In this document: positions 44,968-53,249 of the stretch, piece after piece | Layout: each line of letters opens with the position of its first letter | Numbering within the stretch: position 1 is the stretch's first letter | Assembly (NCBI RefSeq): GCF_004799515.1 | Contig: NZ_SSMX01000014.1 | Span: 124,001-188,000 of the forward strand | DNA: 64,000 nt | Origin: Phenylobacterium sp. | GTDB taxonomy: Bacteria; Pseudomonadota; Alphaproteobacteria; Caulobacterales; Caulobacteraceae | Direction of reading: 5' to 3' | The notes under the pieces: model-generated | What the model saw: only the letters and a program-made list of their open reading frames with translations | Database searches by the model: none | Told to the model about the DNA's origin: nothing | Translations under genes and position numbers: made by a program

Positions 44968-46899
44968 ATGAGTTCCTCCGTCAACGCCGGCCGCATCGAC
45001 CTGTCACAGGAGCCCGATTTCGACCTCGGCGCGCTGCGGGTTCGCCCGTCGCGGCGCGAGGTGGAAGGCCTCGGCGCGGCGCATGTTCTGCAGCCCCGGA
45101 TCATGCAAGTGCTGGTCGCCCTGGCGCATCCGACGGCCGAGGTGGTGTCGCAGGACGAGCTGGTTCAACGCTGCTGGGCCGGCCTCGCGGTCGGTGATGA
45201 CGCGATCCGCCGAGGCATCGCCGAGCTTCGCCGGCTCGCGGCGACCTGGAGCGAACCTCCGTTCAAGATCATGACGGTCGCTGGCGTCGGCTATCGGCTT
45301 GAGGTCACGGCCGCGGCCGCGGGCGAGGCGTCGCCGATAGCGTTCGGCGCGGGGCCACGGGCGGAGAGGCCGATGATGGGCGTCCCGGGACGCCGGACTG
45401 GCCTGCTGGCCGCCGCAGCTCTCCTGATGGTCTGCGCTTGCGCGGCCACGGCGTGGGGCTTGCGATCCAACGCGGTCCACCGGGTGCTGTCGGTGGAGCC
45501 CTTGCACGCCGCAGGGGGTGATGCGCCGGCCCAGGAGGTGATGCTGGGATTGTCGGGGGACCTGACCCACGCGTTGGTCGGCAACCCGGCGCAGATCGTC
45601 GTGGGTCAGGCGGGCGAGGCGTCGGTGCGCTCCAAGGATGTCGATCTGATCGTCTCCGGCAATGTCGCGACAATCGCCAGCCGGCTGCAGGCGCATGTGC
45701 AACTGACCAACGCCCGCGGCGGGGCGATCCTCTGGGCCAACGATTTCGTTGGTGATCCTGGCCGCCCAGACGTCCTGCGCGAGCAGATCGCCACCAAGTC
45801 CGACGCCGTGATCAATTGCGCGCTAAGCACCCGGCACGGCGGCGCCGCGCGAATCTCTGACGAAGCCAACCGGCTGTATCTGCGGGCCTGCGACTTCATC
45901 GAACAATACCGGCTGAACGAAGCGCTCGAACCGCTGCGGCAGGTCACGGTGCTGGAGCCTCGGTTCGCGCGCGCCTGGGCCGATCTGGCGACAACTCAGG
46001 CCCTGACCGTCGATGGGTCTGACCCGGCGCGCGACGCCGCGACCTTCCGCGAGGCCACCGCGAACGCGAGGCGGGCGCTGGCGCTCGATCCGAAGACCGG
46101 CATCGCCTACTACGCCATCGCCCAGACCCTGCCGGGGATCGCCAACTGGCAGCGTCGGGTCGACACGATTGGACAGGGCCTCAAGGTCGAACCTGACAGC
46201 TCAGAGCTGAACAATGCCATGGCGAAGGAATTGAAGCGCGTCGGCCGGTCCGACGAGGCGATTGTCTACTATCGGCGGTCGATGGCGGCGGACCCATTGG
46301 ACCCTGTGAAAACCGCCACTCTGTTCTCCGCCCTGGCCTTCGACGGCCAGACGGATGAGGCGCAGACCCTAATTGATCGAGCCCTGCGCCTCTGGCCGCA
46401 AAACGCGATCATATGGGACCAAGCGTTCGGGGTTGAGCTCAAGATCGGCGATCCGCAGAAGGCGCGCGCGATGCTGGACGACCCGCAACGTCCCAGCCTG
46501 CGTGACCCGGATCGGTTGTCGTTTGTCTTGCTCTGGCTGCGGATGCGGCAGGATCCCAGCGCCGCGAACATCGCCGCGGTGACGGCGCAGTTGGACGCCA
46601 GGGCTGCCGCCGCGCCAGGAGATGACCGGTTGCCGGATGCGCTCCGGCTTTCCGAGATGGGAAAGATCGACGCCGCCTACCGCAACGCGCTCGCAGCCCC
46701 AGGAGGGGCTGACGAGGAGAACGACGGGCTGCTGTTCCGGGCTAGCGCGACAACCTTTCGCCGCGACCCGAGGTTCATGAGCCTCGCGGCCCGACGCGGC
46801 CTGGTCGCGATCTGGCGCGCCACCGGCGTCTGGCCGGACTTCTGCGCCGGCCCGTCAGCGCCCTATGACTGCAGGGCCATCGCGGCGACGGTTCGCTAG
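44968..46899 (+). CDS. Membrane-bound winged-helix regulator with TPR-like periplasmic part (CadC/ToxR-like)
   Basis: The 643-residue protein has an N-terminal OmpR/PhoB-type winged helix (about residues 17-112; LQPRIMQVLVALAHPTAEVV, DELVQRCW, IMTVAGVGYRLE). One TM helix lies at about 143-165. The large C-terminal domain starts with a region typical of adenylate-cyclase/TPR regulators (GLSGDLTHAL) and continues with TPR-like helices (PRFARAWADLATTQ; NAMAKELKRVGRSDEAIVYY). This arrangement suits a one-component sensor reading a periplasmic signal. It diverges from the PEP-CTERM gene across about 180 bases, so that gene is a likely target. Confidence 0.82.
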   Translation: MSSSVNAGRIDLSQEPDFDLGALRVRPSRREVEGLGAAHVLQPRIMQVLVALAHPTAEVVSQDELVQRCWAGLAVGDDAIRRGIAELRRLAATWSEPPFKIMTVAGVGYRLEVTAAAAGEASPIAFGAGPRAERPMMGVPGRRTGLLAAAALLMVCACAATAWGLRSNAVHRVLSVEPLHAAGGDAPAQEVMLGLSGDLTHALVGNPAQIVVGQAGEASVRSKDVDLIVSGNVATIASRLQAHVQLTNARGGAILWANDFVGDPGRPDVLREQIATKSDAVINCALSTRHGGAARISDEANRLYLRACDFIEQYRLNEALEPLRQVTVLEPRFARAWADLATTQALTVDGSDPARDAATFREATANARRALALDPKTGIAYYAIAQTLPGIANWQRRVDTIGQGLKVEPDSSELNNAMAKELKRVGRSDEAIVYYRRSMAADPLDPVKTATLFSALAFDGQTDEAQTLIDRALRLWPQNAIIWDQAFGVELKIGDPQKARAMLDDPQRPSLRDPDRLSFVLLWLRMRQDPSAANIAAVTAQLDARAAAAPGDDRLPDALRLSEMGKIDAAYRNALAAPGGADEENDGLLFRASATTFRRDPRFMSLAARRGLVAIWRATGVWPDFCAGPSAPYDCRAIAATVR

Positions 46900-47128
46900 C
46901 GCCAACCGCGCCGACCGGCTTGGTCTTGAAGGTCCGAGATGGGTCGTTATTTCGCGTTGGATCGCCGCCCGAAACGCGCCGTTGGCGATCTCTCCCTGCG
47001 GAGCCACGCGAACGGTGAGTTTCCGGACGGATGCCAATGACCGCAGCTGGCGCAACTCTGCCTTCACCATTCGCCGTCGTCGGTCCGCTTCGAGCCGCAA
47101 CCGGCCTGACCTGGCCGGATTTGGCCCC

Positions 47129-47875
47129 CTACACCTCCAACAACCCGCCCTCCGGCGCGGGGCGGGCGCGTTGGTTGTAGAGGAGCTTGCGGCGGCGGGC
47201 CTGTTCTTCGGGGGGCAGGGTGGCGGGATCCTCGGCGGGGACGCCGGCGGTGACGGCCATGCCGTTGATGACGGCGGGGCGCTCGGACAGCTCGTCGAAC
47301 CAGCGCTTGAAGTACTTGAACTCGTCGAGGTCGATGCCCTGCAGCTTCCAGCTGGCGGTCCAGGGGTAGCAGATCATGTCGGCGACGGAGTAGTCGGCGC
47401 CCGCGACATAGCGGCGGTCGAACAGGCGGTTGTTCAGGACGCCGTACATGCGGTGCACCTCGTCGTTGAAGCGCCGCTGGGCGTAGGACTGGTCGCCGGC
47501 CTCGGGCGGCACGCGGGAGAAGTGGCCGCGCTCGCCGGTCTTGGGGCCCTGGTTGGCCATCTGCCACATCACCCACTGGACGACCTCGTACTTGGCGCGG
47601 ACATCCTGCTGCGGCCAGAAGCGGCCCTCCTTCTCGGCCAGGTAGAGCATGATCGCGCCGCTCTCGAAGACGCTGACCGGCTCGCCGCCGCCGGCCGGGG
47701 CGGTGTCGACCAGGGCCGGCATGCGGTTGTTGGGGCTGATCTTCAGGGCGGCGTCGGTGAACTGATCGCCGCGGCCGATGTTCATGGGCGCGATCTCGTA
47801 GGGGACGCCCAGCTCCTCCAAGAGGATCGTCACCTTCTTGCCGTTCGGGGTCGGCCAGTAGTGGAGCTGGTACAT
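47129..47875 (-). CDS. Glutathione S-transferase family protein (YghU/Ure2-like)
   Basis: The 248-residue protein has the thioredoxin-like N-domain YQLHYWPTPNGKKVTILLEE with the N-G-K-K-V pattern of Nu-class GSTs, ISPNNRMPALVD (cis-Pro loop) and FESGAIMLYLAEK. The helical C-domain has YSVADMICYPW. Nu-class enzymes act as disulfide-bond reductases with glutathione. ATG 47875 starts the fold; the open frame extends upstream. The 229 bases between it and the 46899 stop hold no supported gene. Confidence 0.9.
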   Translation of the reverse strand: MYQLHYWPTPNGKKVTILLEELGVPYEIAPMNIGRGDQFTDAALKISPNNRMPALVDTAPAGGGEPVSVFESGAIMLYLAEKEGRFWPQQDVRAKYEVVQWVMWQMANQGPKTGERGHFSRVPPEAGDQSYAQRRFNDEVHRMYGVLNNRLFDRRYVAGADYSVADMICYPWTASWKLQGIDLDEFKYFKRWFDELSERPAVINGMAVTAGVPAEDPATLPPEEQARRRKLLYNQRARPAPEGGLLEV

Positions 47876-48022
47876 CGGAGGGACCTCATCCTGACGCTGG
47901 GGGAGGCCGACCCTAGCGCCGGGCGGCGCGGCGGCAATCGACAAGTCCTGAGGGCCGGTTGAGATCGGCTCGCCGTCGGCGCCCTGTCGGCGCGCGCCGC
48001 CCTTTGCTAAACACCGCGCTCC

Positions 48023-48112
48023 GGACGGGTGGCCGAGTGGTTTAAGGCAGCGGTCTTGAAAACCGCCGTGGGTGCGAGCCCACCGTGGGTTCGAATCCCA
48101 CCCCGTCCGCCA
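48023..48112 (+). tRNA. tRNA-Ser (anticodon TGA)
   Basis: The 90-nt class II tRNA has acceptor GGACGGG/CCCGTCC and anticodon stem GCGGT/ACCGC with loop CTTGAAA (TGA). It has a long variable arm (GTGGGTGCGAGCCCAC), T arm GTGGGTTCGAATCCCAC, discriminator G and CCA at 48110-48112. It decodes UCA and related serine codons. Confidence 0.97.
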
Positions 48113-48126
48113 GCCAGCCCGGCGCG

Positions 48127-48143
48127 ATTTATACCCGCGTAAT
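48127..48143. promoter_or_regulatory. Third, degenerate copy of the TACCCGGGTA operator
   Basis: ATTTATACCCGCGTAAT contains TACCCGCGTA (48132-48141), one mismatch from the palindrome repeated at 48590 and 48616. It lies 15 bases after tRNA-Ser and about 140 bases ahead of the small gene at 48281. Confidence 0.35.
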
Positions 48144-48280
48144 TTGAACTCCGGTACGCCTGCTACCCAGGGCTGCGGGATTGCCCTGTAAAGTGAATTT
48201 TTCGCTTCAGCGGCGCGGAATCCGAGTCGACTTCAACATGGTTAAGGTGCGAGCTGTCCGTCGCGGAACGGGGACGCGCA

Positions 48281-48454
48281 ATGGACAATTTCTTGGTGAT
48301 TCTGGCGGTCGGGGGCCTTGGGGTCGTGGCGGCGTTCGTCGGCGCCTTCCTGTCCAGCGAGACGGTGCACTCCGAGGGGCTGATGGGCGCCTTCCGGCGG
48401 CTGCATTGGAAGATCTCGGCGACCGAGCGCTATCGGCGCCCTTACGGCTCCTGA
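48281..48454 (+). CDS. Small membrane protein (57 residues)
   Basis: ATG 48281, preceded by ACGGGGA, opens a 57-residue frame MDNFLVILAVGGLGVVAAFV, then GAFLSSETVHSEG, LMGAFRRLHWKISATERYRR and PYGS. It shows one N-terminal membrane helix and a basic cytoplasmic tail. The hydrophobic pattern and codon use look genuine. It ends 207 bases before the DUF2239 gene. No family recognised. Confidence 0.5.
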   Translation: MDNFLVILAVGGLGVVAAFVGAFLSSETVHSEGLMGAFRRLHWKISATERYRRPYGS

Positions 48455-48584
48455 CGTCGCCGGCCAGGCCGGCGTGACAACGAGCTTCAAACAGCCCTCA
48501 AGCCAGTGCAGGGCAGGCTGGGTGTCTGCGTCCGAGCTCGCGGTCACACCGGCGCGGGCGCTGACGCGGCGTTGCCGACGCGCT

Positions 48585-48627
48585 ATATTTACCCGGGTAT
48601 ATTGATTTCGATATTTACCCGGGTATA
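48585..48627. promoter_or_regulatory. Duplicated palindromic operator upstream of the DUF2239-kinase fusion
   Basis: The 17-base sequence ATATTTACCCGGGTATA occurs exactly twice (48585-48601 and 48611-48627), 26 bases apart start to start. Each copy centres on the perfect palindrome TACCCGGGTA. The second copy ends 34 bases before the ATG at 48662. Position and AT-rich flanks in an otherwise GC-rich region suit a repressor or activator binding pair overlapping the promoter. Confidence 0.7.
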
Positions 48628-48661
48628 AGCCCCGCTCTGCGCTTCGCGGGGGAACAGATTC

Positions 48662-50197
48662 ATGCCGTCCATCATCGCCTTCGCGGGGGATCAACGCATC
48701 GCGGCGGGCGACCCCATCGACGTGGCGCTCGCGGCGAAGCGGCGGCTCGACGGCGGGGAGGCGCGGCCGATGCTGGTGTTCGACGCCGCGACGAGCGAGC
48801 CGGTTGAACTGGATCTCCGCGGAGACGAGGCCGCGATCCGCGCCCGCCTGGCGCCGCGGGCCGAGCCCGAGGCCCAGCCGGTCCCGGCGAGGGGGCGGCC
48901 GAAACTGGGGGTGGTGGCGCGGGAGGTCACGCTGCTGCCCCGGCAATGGGACTGGCTGGCGACGCAGCGGGGCGGGGCGTCGGCGGCCTTGCGCCAGCTG
49001 GTGAGCGCCGCCCAGCGGGAGGGCGCCGGCGCGGACGCCCGGCGTCGCGGGCAGGAGGCCTTGCACCGCTTCATCACCGTCATGGCCGGCGACGCGCCGG
49101 GCTATGAGGCGGCGGTGCGGGCGCTGTTCGCAGGGGATGCGGAGGGGTTCCGGTCGCGGCTCGACGCCTGGCCCGAGGACGTCCGGGCGCACGCGTTGGC
49201 GCTGGCCGAGGAGGCGTTCGCGGCCTCGCCGCTGGCGCGTTGGGTTCCGGCGGAGCGCCGGGCCGCGGCGGAAGCCGCCCTGCGCGCGGTGGTCGGCGAT
49301 GTGGAGATCACCGGCGTGGAACCGCTGACCGCGGGCGCGTCGGGGGCGAGCGTCCTGCGGGTCGAGGCCGGCGCGGGGCGGTATGTCCTGCGGCTGGACG
49401 GTCCCGGCGACGGGTTCCGCGACCCCGCGCGCCAGTACGCCTGCCACGCCATCGCCGCCCAGGCAGGGGTCGCGCCCAGGCTGCTGTACGCCGATGTCGA
49501 GACGCGCATTTCCGTCGCGGCCTTCCTGGTGGAAGGGCCCGCGGAGGCCAAGGCGGACCGGCTGGCGGCGCTGGCCCGGTCGCTGCGCACACTGCACGAC
49601 GCGCCGCTGTTCCCGCCGCTGATGCCGTTCCTGGAGGCCATGGAGCGGCTGATGGCGGGCTTCGTGGCGGCGGAGATCGCGCCAGCGGAACTGTCGGCGA
49701 AGCTGACCGCGCTCTTCGGCCGGATCCGGGGCGCCTACAGGCTGGCGGCGGAGGACGTCGTCTCCAGCCACAACGACCTCAATCCCGCCAACCTGGTCTT
49801 CGCGGACGGCCGGGCGATGCTGCTCGACTGGGAAACGGCCTTCGCCGCCGACCGCTATCTGGACCTGGCGACGGCGGCGAACTTCCATGCCGAGGGCGAG
49901 GCAGAGCTGACCCTGTTCCTGACGCGGTATTTCGGCCGGCCGGCCGCGCCGGAGGAACGGGCGCGGCTGGCGCTGATGCGGCAGGTGAGCCGGCTCTATT
50001 ACGGCGCGATGCTGCTGAGCGCCGTCTGGCGGAGCGATCCGGGTTTCAGGCTCAGCCCGGAGGTCTTCGCGCGGCTGGGGTCCGCGCCGCGGTCCGAGCG
50101 CAGGGCCTCGCCAGCCACGCCGGGGGGAAAGATCGAACTCGGCTGCTTCTTCCTGGCCGCCGCCCTGGCCGCGGAGGATGTGGCGCCGGCGGCCTGA
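48662..50197 (+). CDS. Fusion protein: DUF2239 domain plus aminoglycoside-phosphotransferase-like kinase
   Basis: Residues 1 to about 190 match DUF2239 (IIAFAGDQRIAAGDPIDVAL; ARGRPKLGVVAREVTLLPRQ; WDWLATQRGGASAALRQLV). Residues about 215-480 form an APH/choline-kinase fold, with the Brenner-type HNDLNPAN at 370-377 (catalytic D372) and the metal aspartate D389 in LLDWETAF. The kinase part most resembles choline/ethanolamine or thiamine-type small-molecule kinases; substrate unknown. DUF2239 normally forms a stand-alone protein of about 190-200 residues, so the fusion is unusual. The upstream duplicated operator implies tight control. Confidence 0.8.
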   Translation: MPSIIAFAGDQRIAAGDPIDVALAAKRRLDGGEARPMLVFDAATSEPVELDLRGDEAAIRARLAPRAEPEAQPVPARGRPKLGVVAREVTLLPRQWDWLATQRGGASAALRQLVSAAQREGAGADARRRGQEALHRFITVMAGDAPGYEAAVRALFAGDAEGFRSRLDAWPEDVRAHALALAEEAFAASPLARWVPAERRAAAEAALRAVVGDVEITGVEPLTAGASGASVLRVEAGAGRYVLRLDGPGDGFRDPARQYACHAIAAQAGVAPRLLYADVETRISVAAFLVEGPAEAKADRLAALARSLRTLHDAPLFPPLMPFLEAMERLMAGFVAAEIAPAELSAKLTALFGRIRGAYRLAAEDVVSSHNDLNPANLVFADGRAMLLDWETAFAADRYLDLATAANFHAEGEAELTLFLTRYFGRPAAPEERARLALMRQVSRLYYGAMLLSAVWRSDPGFRLSPEVFARLGSAPRSERRASPATPGGKIELGCFFLAAALAAEDVAPAA

Positions 50198-50207
50198 GCC
50201 GGCCTCG

Positions 50208-51323
50208 CTAGACCGGTGGGAAGATCACCTTCAGCACGTCGTCGGTGGTGAAGACGCAGCGGTCGTTGTGGCCGCATTCCGGGACGATCTGGCTCTTGGC
50301 GTGGCCGCCGAAATGCTCATTCAGGTACTTCACGAAGGCTTCCCCGCGGGCGCGGCGGGTCGCGCCCTGGGCCATGGCGCTGGGCGAGCCGTCGAAGCCG
50401 CCGAGCGGCAGGGTGTCCACCTGGCTGAAGAGATAGGTGGCCGGCCGCCCGGCGAGCTGGCCGCGCAACTGGGCGTCGCTTTCCTGGGCCGCATAGCCGC
50501 TGCGTTCGGCGAAGCCGTAGGGCCATTGGTCGTACTTCGGCGCCTTGTCGGCGGCGGCGAAGGGGCCGTAGCTGAAATGGGTGTGGACCTCTTCGCTCTC
50601 CCAGCCGCGCACGGCGTTGGCGGGGGCCGCGTCGTCCACCGGCAGCGGCCGGGTGGCGTCGGGCCAGGCGTAGCTGGACGGGTTGGCGACGACGTAGACG
50701 ACCGGCGTCCCCAGGGTCTCATGGACGCGGTTGGCCATCTCGTAGCGCGAGACGAACTGGCCGCCGGCCGAATGGCCCGCGACCACGATGACCTTCAGGT
50801 TGGGGAACACCTTCTTGTCGGCCAGCCGGCGCAGGATTTCGTCGACGAAGTCGAAGGAGGTGAGCGCCGGGTCGCTGGCCGCCTTGCCGCCGGAGCGCCA
50901 GCTGTCGCCCCCGCAGCTCCAGCTCACCTCGTGGGGGGCCAGCGCGTCCTTGCAGCCGCCGTCAGCCGAGCGCAGGGCGGGCGCGATGACGATGGTGTCG
51001 TCCAGCGCCTTGGCCAGGAAGGCCGCGCCGGTGGCGGTCGTGAAGTAGTGGTCGGCGTTGCGCAGGGTGCCATGGACCATGATCAGCGCGCGGCGCACAT
51101 GGGCGTTGGGCGCGCTCAGCGGGTAGGTCGAATAGACCATCGACCGCGCGCCGCTCTTGCCCAGGGCCACCCACTGGACGCAGGCCTCGGAGGCCTCAAG
51201 GCAGGGCTTCGGCGGCTGACGGGCCGGCGGCTTGACCGGGGCCGCCGCGGCGACGAAGCCCGAGGCGGCCGCGACGGCCGCGCCCAGGGCCAGGGCCCGC
51301 CAAAGACCTGTTTTTCCGACCAT
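50208..51323 (-). CDS. Exported alpha/beta-hydrolase-fold protein
   Basis: The 371-residue protein has a signal peptide (about 1-28), an oxyanion strand ALIMVHGTLRNADHYF, and the nucleophile elbow VAGHSAGGQF. The histidine may be in PECGHNDRC. Cysteines in LEASEACVQW and SADGGCKDA may form disulfides. It is a probable periplasmic esterase or depolymerase-like enzyme; substrate not known. ATG 51323 is preferred to 51377 because it starts at the signal peptide. It converges on the DUF2239-kinase gene. Confidence 0.72.
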   Translation of the reverse strand: MVGKTGLWRALALGAAVAAASGFVAAAAPVKPPARQPPKPCLEASEACVQWVALGKSGARSMVYSTYPLSAPNAHVRRALIMVHGTLRNADHYFTTATGAAFLAKALDDTIVIAPALRSADGGCKDALAPHEVSWSCGGDSWRSGGKAASDPALTSFDFVDEILRRLADKKVFPNLKVIVVAGHSAGGQFVSRYEMANRVHETLGTPVVYVVANPSSYAWPDATRPLPVDDAAPANAVRGWESEEVHTHFSYGPFAAADKAPKYDQWPYGFAERSGYAAQESDAQLRGQLAGRPATYLFSQVDTLPLGGFDGSPSAMAQGATRRARGEAFVKYLNEHFGGHAKSQIVPECGHNDRCVFTTDDVLKVIFPPV

Positions 51324-51472
51324 GCGATCCGTCTCCCAACCTTCGCCATGGGTAGCGGGGCGGCGCGGCTGCGGCAACTGGCCCCAGGGCGGCGCGGCAA
51401 GCTTCGGTTAACCCTGGCGAAAGCTTCCATCCGCACCCTGGAGCGACGCCGCAAACAGGGCAGGGGAATCGC

Positions 51473-52567
51473 ATGGACCGCCGTCTGTTGGCCAAGACCG
51501 GGCGCTGGGCTGCGCTGCTGATGACGGGCGCGTCGCTGGCGGCCTGCGGCGGCGTCACGCCGAAGTACGCCGTGGGCATGGGGCCGGGCTCGGGCGCCCA
51601 GGCGGCGCGGCCGCCGTCGAACGGCAAGACCGGCACCAACGCCCCCTATCAGGTGGGCGGCATCTGGTACGTGCCGCACGAGCAGCCGCACTATGACGAG
51701 ACCGGCATCGCCTCCTGGTACGGCGACGCCTTCCAGCTGAAGGCGACCGCCGACGGCGAGATCTTCGACATGAACCAGTTCTCCGCGGCGCACACGACCC
51801 TGCCGCTGCCCTCGATGGTGGAGGTGACCAACCTCGACAACGGCCGCAAGATGGTGGTGCGGGTGAACGACCGCGGGCCCTTCGTGGGCGGGCGGATCAT
51901 CGACCTCAGCCATGCCGCCGCGCGCGAGCTGGGCTACGACCGCGCCGGGATCGCCCATGTGCGGGTGCGCTACGTCGGGCCCGCGCCGCTGGCCGGGCCG
52001 GACGCCGGCGTGCGCTACGCCCAGGCGGCGCCGCCCATGGCGGTCCAAAGGGTCTCCACGCCGCGGATCGCAGGGCCCGACGATCTCGCCCCGACGTCCG
52101 ATCGGCGCCGGCCGGCGGACGAGGACATCTTCGCCGACGCCGGACCGGCGGCCGCCGCGGCCGGGGCGGTCGCCATCGCGGTCACGCCCCTGGTCCCGCG
52201 GCCGCAGCCGGTGTCGGTGAGCTCGCTCGCGCCCCTGCCGAGCGCGCGCCCGGCCATCGCCGCGGCGCCCGACGTTCCCGACCAGGGCGGCCAGGCCGAC
52301 GGCTTCCACGAGGCGCCGGCGACCCAGGCCTTCCGCATCCAGGCCGGCGCCTTCGGCGACCAGGAGAACGCCCGGCGCGCGGCGGCCCAGCTCGCCCCCG
52401 CCGGCGCGGCGACCATCGAGCCGTTCCAGCGCGGCGGCGTCACCCTCTACCTGGTGATCCTGCCCGGGCCGGCGGACGAGGCCGAGGCCTACGCCTTCCG
52501 CGACAAGATCGCCGGCGCGGGCTTCGCCGACGCGCGGGTGCTGCGCCCGCAGACGCCGTTGCAGTAG
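51473..52567 (+). CDS. rlpA: RlpA-family septal lytic transglycosylase lipoprotein with SPOR domain
   Basis: The 364-residue protein has a lipobox SLAACG (Cys about 25), a double-psi beta-barrel (ETGIASWYGDAFQLKATADG; TLPLPSMVEVTNLDNGR; VRVNDRGPFVGGRIIDLSHA) and a Pro/Ala-rich linker. A C-terminal SPOR domain covers about 286-360 (FRIQAGAFGDQENARRAAAQ). SPOR domains bind denuded glycan at the septum. It precedes tmk by 46 bases containing a strong hairpin. Confidence 0.92.
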   Translation: MDRRLLAKTGRWAALLMTGASLAACGGVTPKYAVGMGPGSGAQAARPPSNGKTGTNAPYQVGGIWYVPHEQPHYDETGIASWYGDAFQLKATADGEIFDMNQFSAAHTTLPLPSMVEVTNLDNGRKMVVRVNDRGPFVGGRIIDLSHAAARELGYDRAGIAHVRVRYVGPAPLAGPDAGVRYAQAAPPMAVQRVSTPRIAGPDDLAPTSDRRRPADEDIFADAGPAAAAAGAVAIAVTPLVPRPQPVSVSSLAPLPSARPAIAAAPDVPDQGGQADGFHEAPATQAFRIQAGAFGDQENARRAAAQLAPAGAATIEPFQRGGVTLYLVILPGPADEAEAYAFRDKIAGAGFADARVLRPQTPLQ

Positions 52568-52593
52568 GCCTGCGCTTACTGGACTTCGTGGAC

Positions 52594-52631
52594 GAACCGT
52601 CCATCTTGGACGGGTGGTCGATGGACGGTTC
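52594..52631 (+). promoter_or_regulatory. Mutually exclusive hairpins across the tmk start codon
   Basis: CCGTCCA (52597-52603) can pair with TGGACGG (52607-52613) in a tight 3-base-loop hairpin just before the GTG. Alternatively, GAACCGTCCAT (52594-52604) can pair perfectly over 11 bases with ATGGACGGTTC (52621-52631), enclosing GTG 52614. Both use the same left arm, so they compete. This may control translation or read-through from rlpA. Confidence 0.5.
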
Positions 52632-53249
52632 ATTACATTCGAAGGCGGCGAGGGGGCTGGGAAATCCACCCAGCTCAAACGCCTCGCCGCGCGCCTGCAG
52701 GCGTCCGGCCGCGAGGTCGTGAGCACCCGCGAGCCCGGCGGCTCGCCCGGCGCCGAGGCGATCCGCGAACTGGTGCTGAACGGCGCCGCCGACCGCTGGA
52801 GCCCGGTCACCGAAACGCTGCTGATGTACGCCGCCCGCCGCGACCATGTGGAGCGGGTGATCCGTCCGGCCCTGGCGCGCGGGGCCTGGGTGGTGTGCGA
52901 CCGCTTCGCCGATTCCACGCGGGCCTATCAGGGCGCGGCCGGCGGCGCGGACCCGGCGCTGATCGCGGCGCTGGAGACCCACATCCTGGAGGCCACCCGG
53001 CCGGACCTGACGCTGATCTTCGACCTGCCGGTCGAGGAGGGCCTGGCGCGGGCGACCGCGCGGGCGGGCTCGGAGATGCGGTTCGAATCCAAGGGCCTGG
53101 CCTTCCACCGGCGGCTGCGCGCGGGCTTCCTGGCGATCGCCGAGGCCGAGCCGGAGCGCTGCGCGGCGATCGACGCCTCCGGGTCGCTGGAGGACGTGGA
53201 GGCCCGCGTCTGGGCCGCCGTCGAGGGGCGGCTGGCGGTCCATGGCTGA
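52614..53249 (+). CDS. tmk: Thymidylate kinase
   Basis: The 211-residue protein has P-loop FEGGEGAGKST (residues 9-19), the dTMP-binding TREPGGSPGAE, the DRFADSTRAYQG (DR-Y/F) motif and a lid. It converts dTMP to dTDP. GTG 52614 is the only start giving the complete N-terminus; no in-frame ATG or good ribosome site exists, and a hairpin overlaps it. It overlaps holB by 8 bases. Confidence 0.94.
   Translation: MVDGRFITFEGGEGAGKSTQLKRLAARLQASGREVVSTREPGGSPGAEAIRELVLNGAADRWSPVTETLLMYAARRDHVERVIRPALARGAWVVCDRFADSTRAYQGAAGGADPALIAALETHILEATRPDLTLIFDLPVEEGLARATARAGSEMRFESKGLAFHRRLRAGFLAIAEAEPERCAAIDASGSLEDVEARVWAAVEGRLAVHG

Noticed and set aside
46855..47100. 81-codon minus-strand frame overlapping the end of the regulator gene
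   Set aside because: Arg/Ala-rich, no ribosome site, overlaps a supported gene end; the gap 46900-47128 is better left as non-coding, possibly a dispersed intergenic element.
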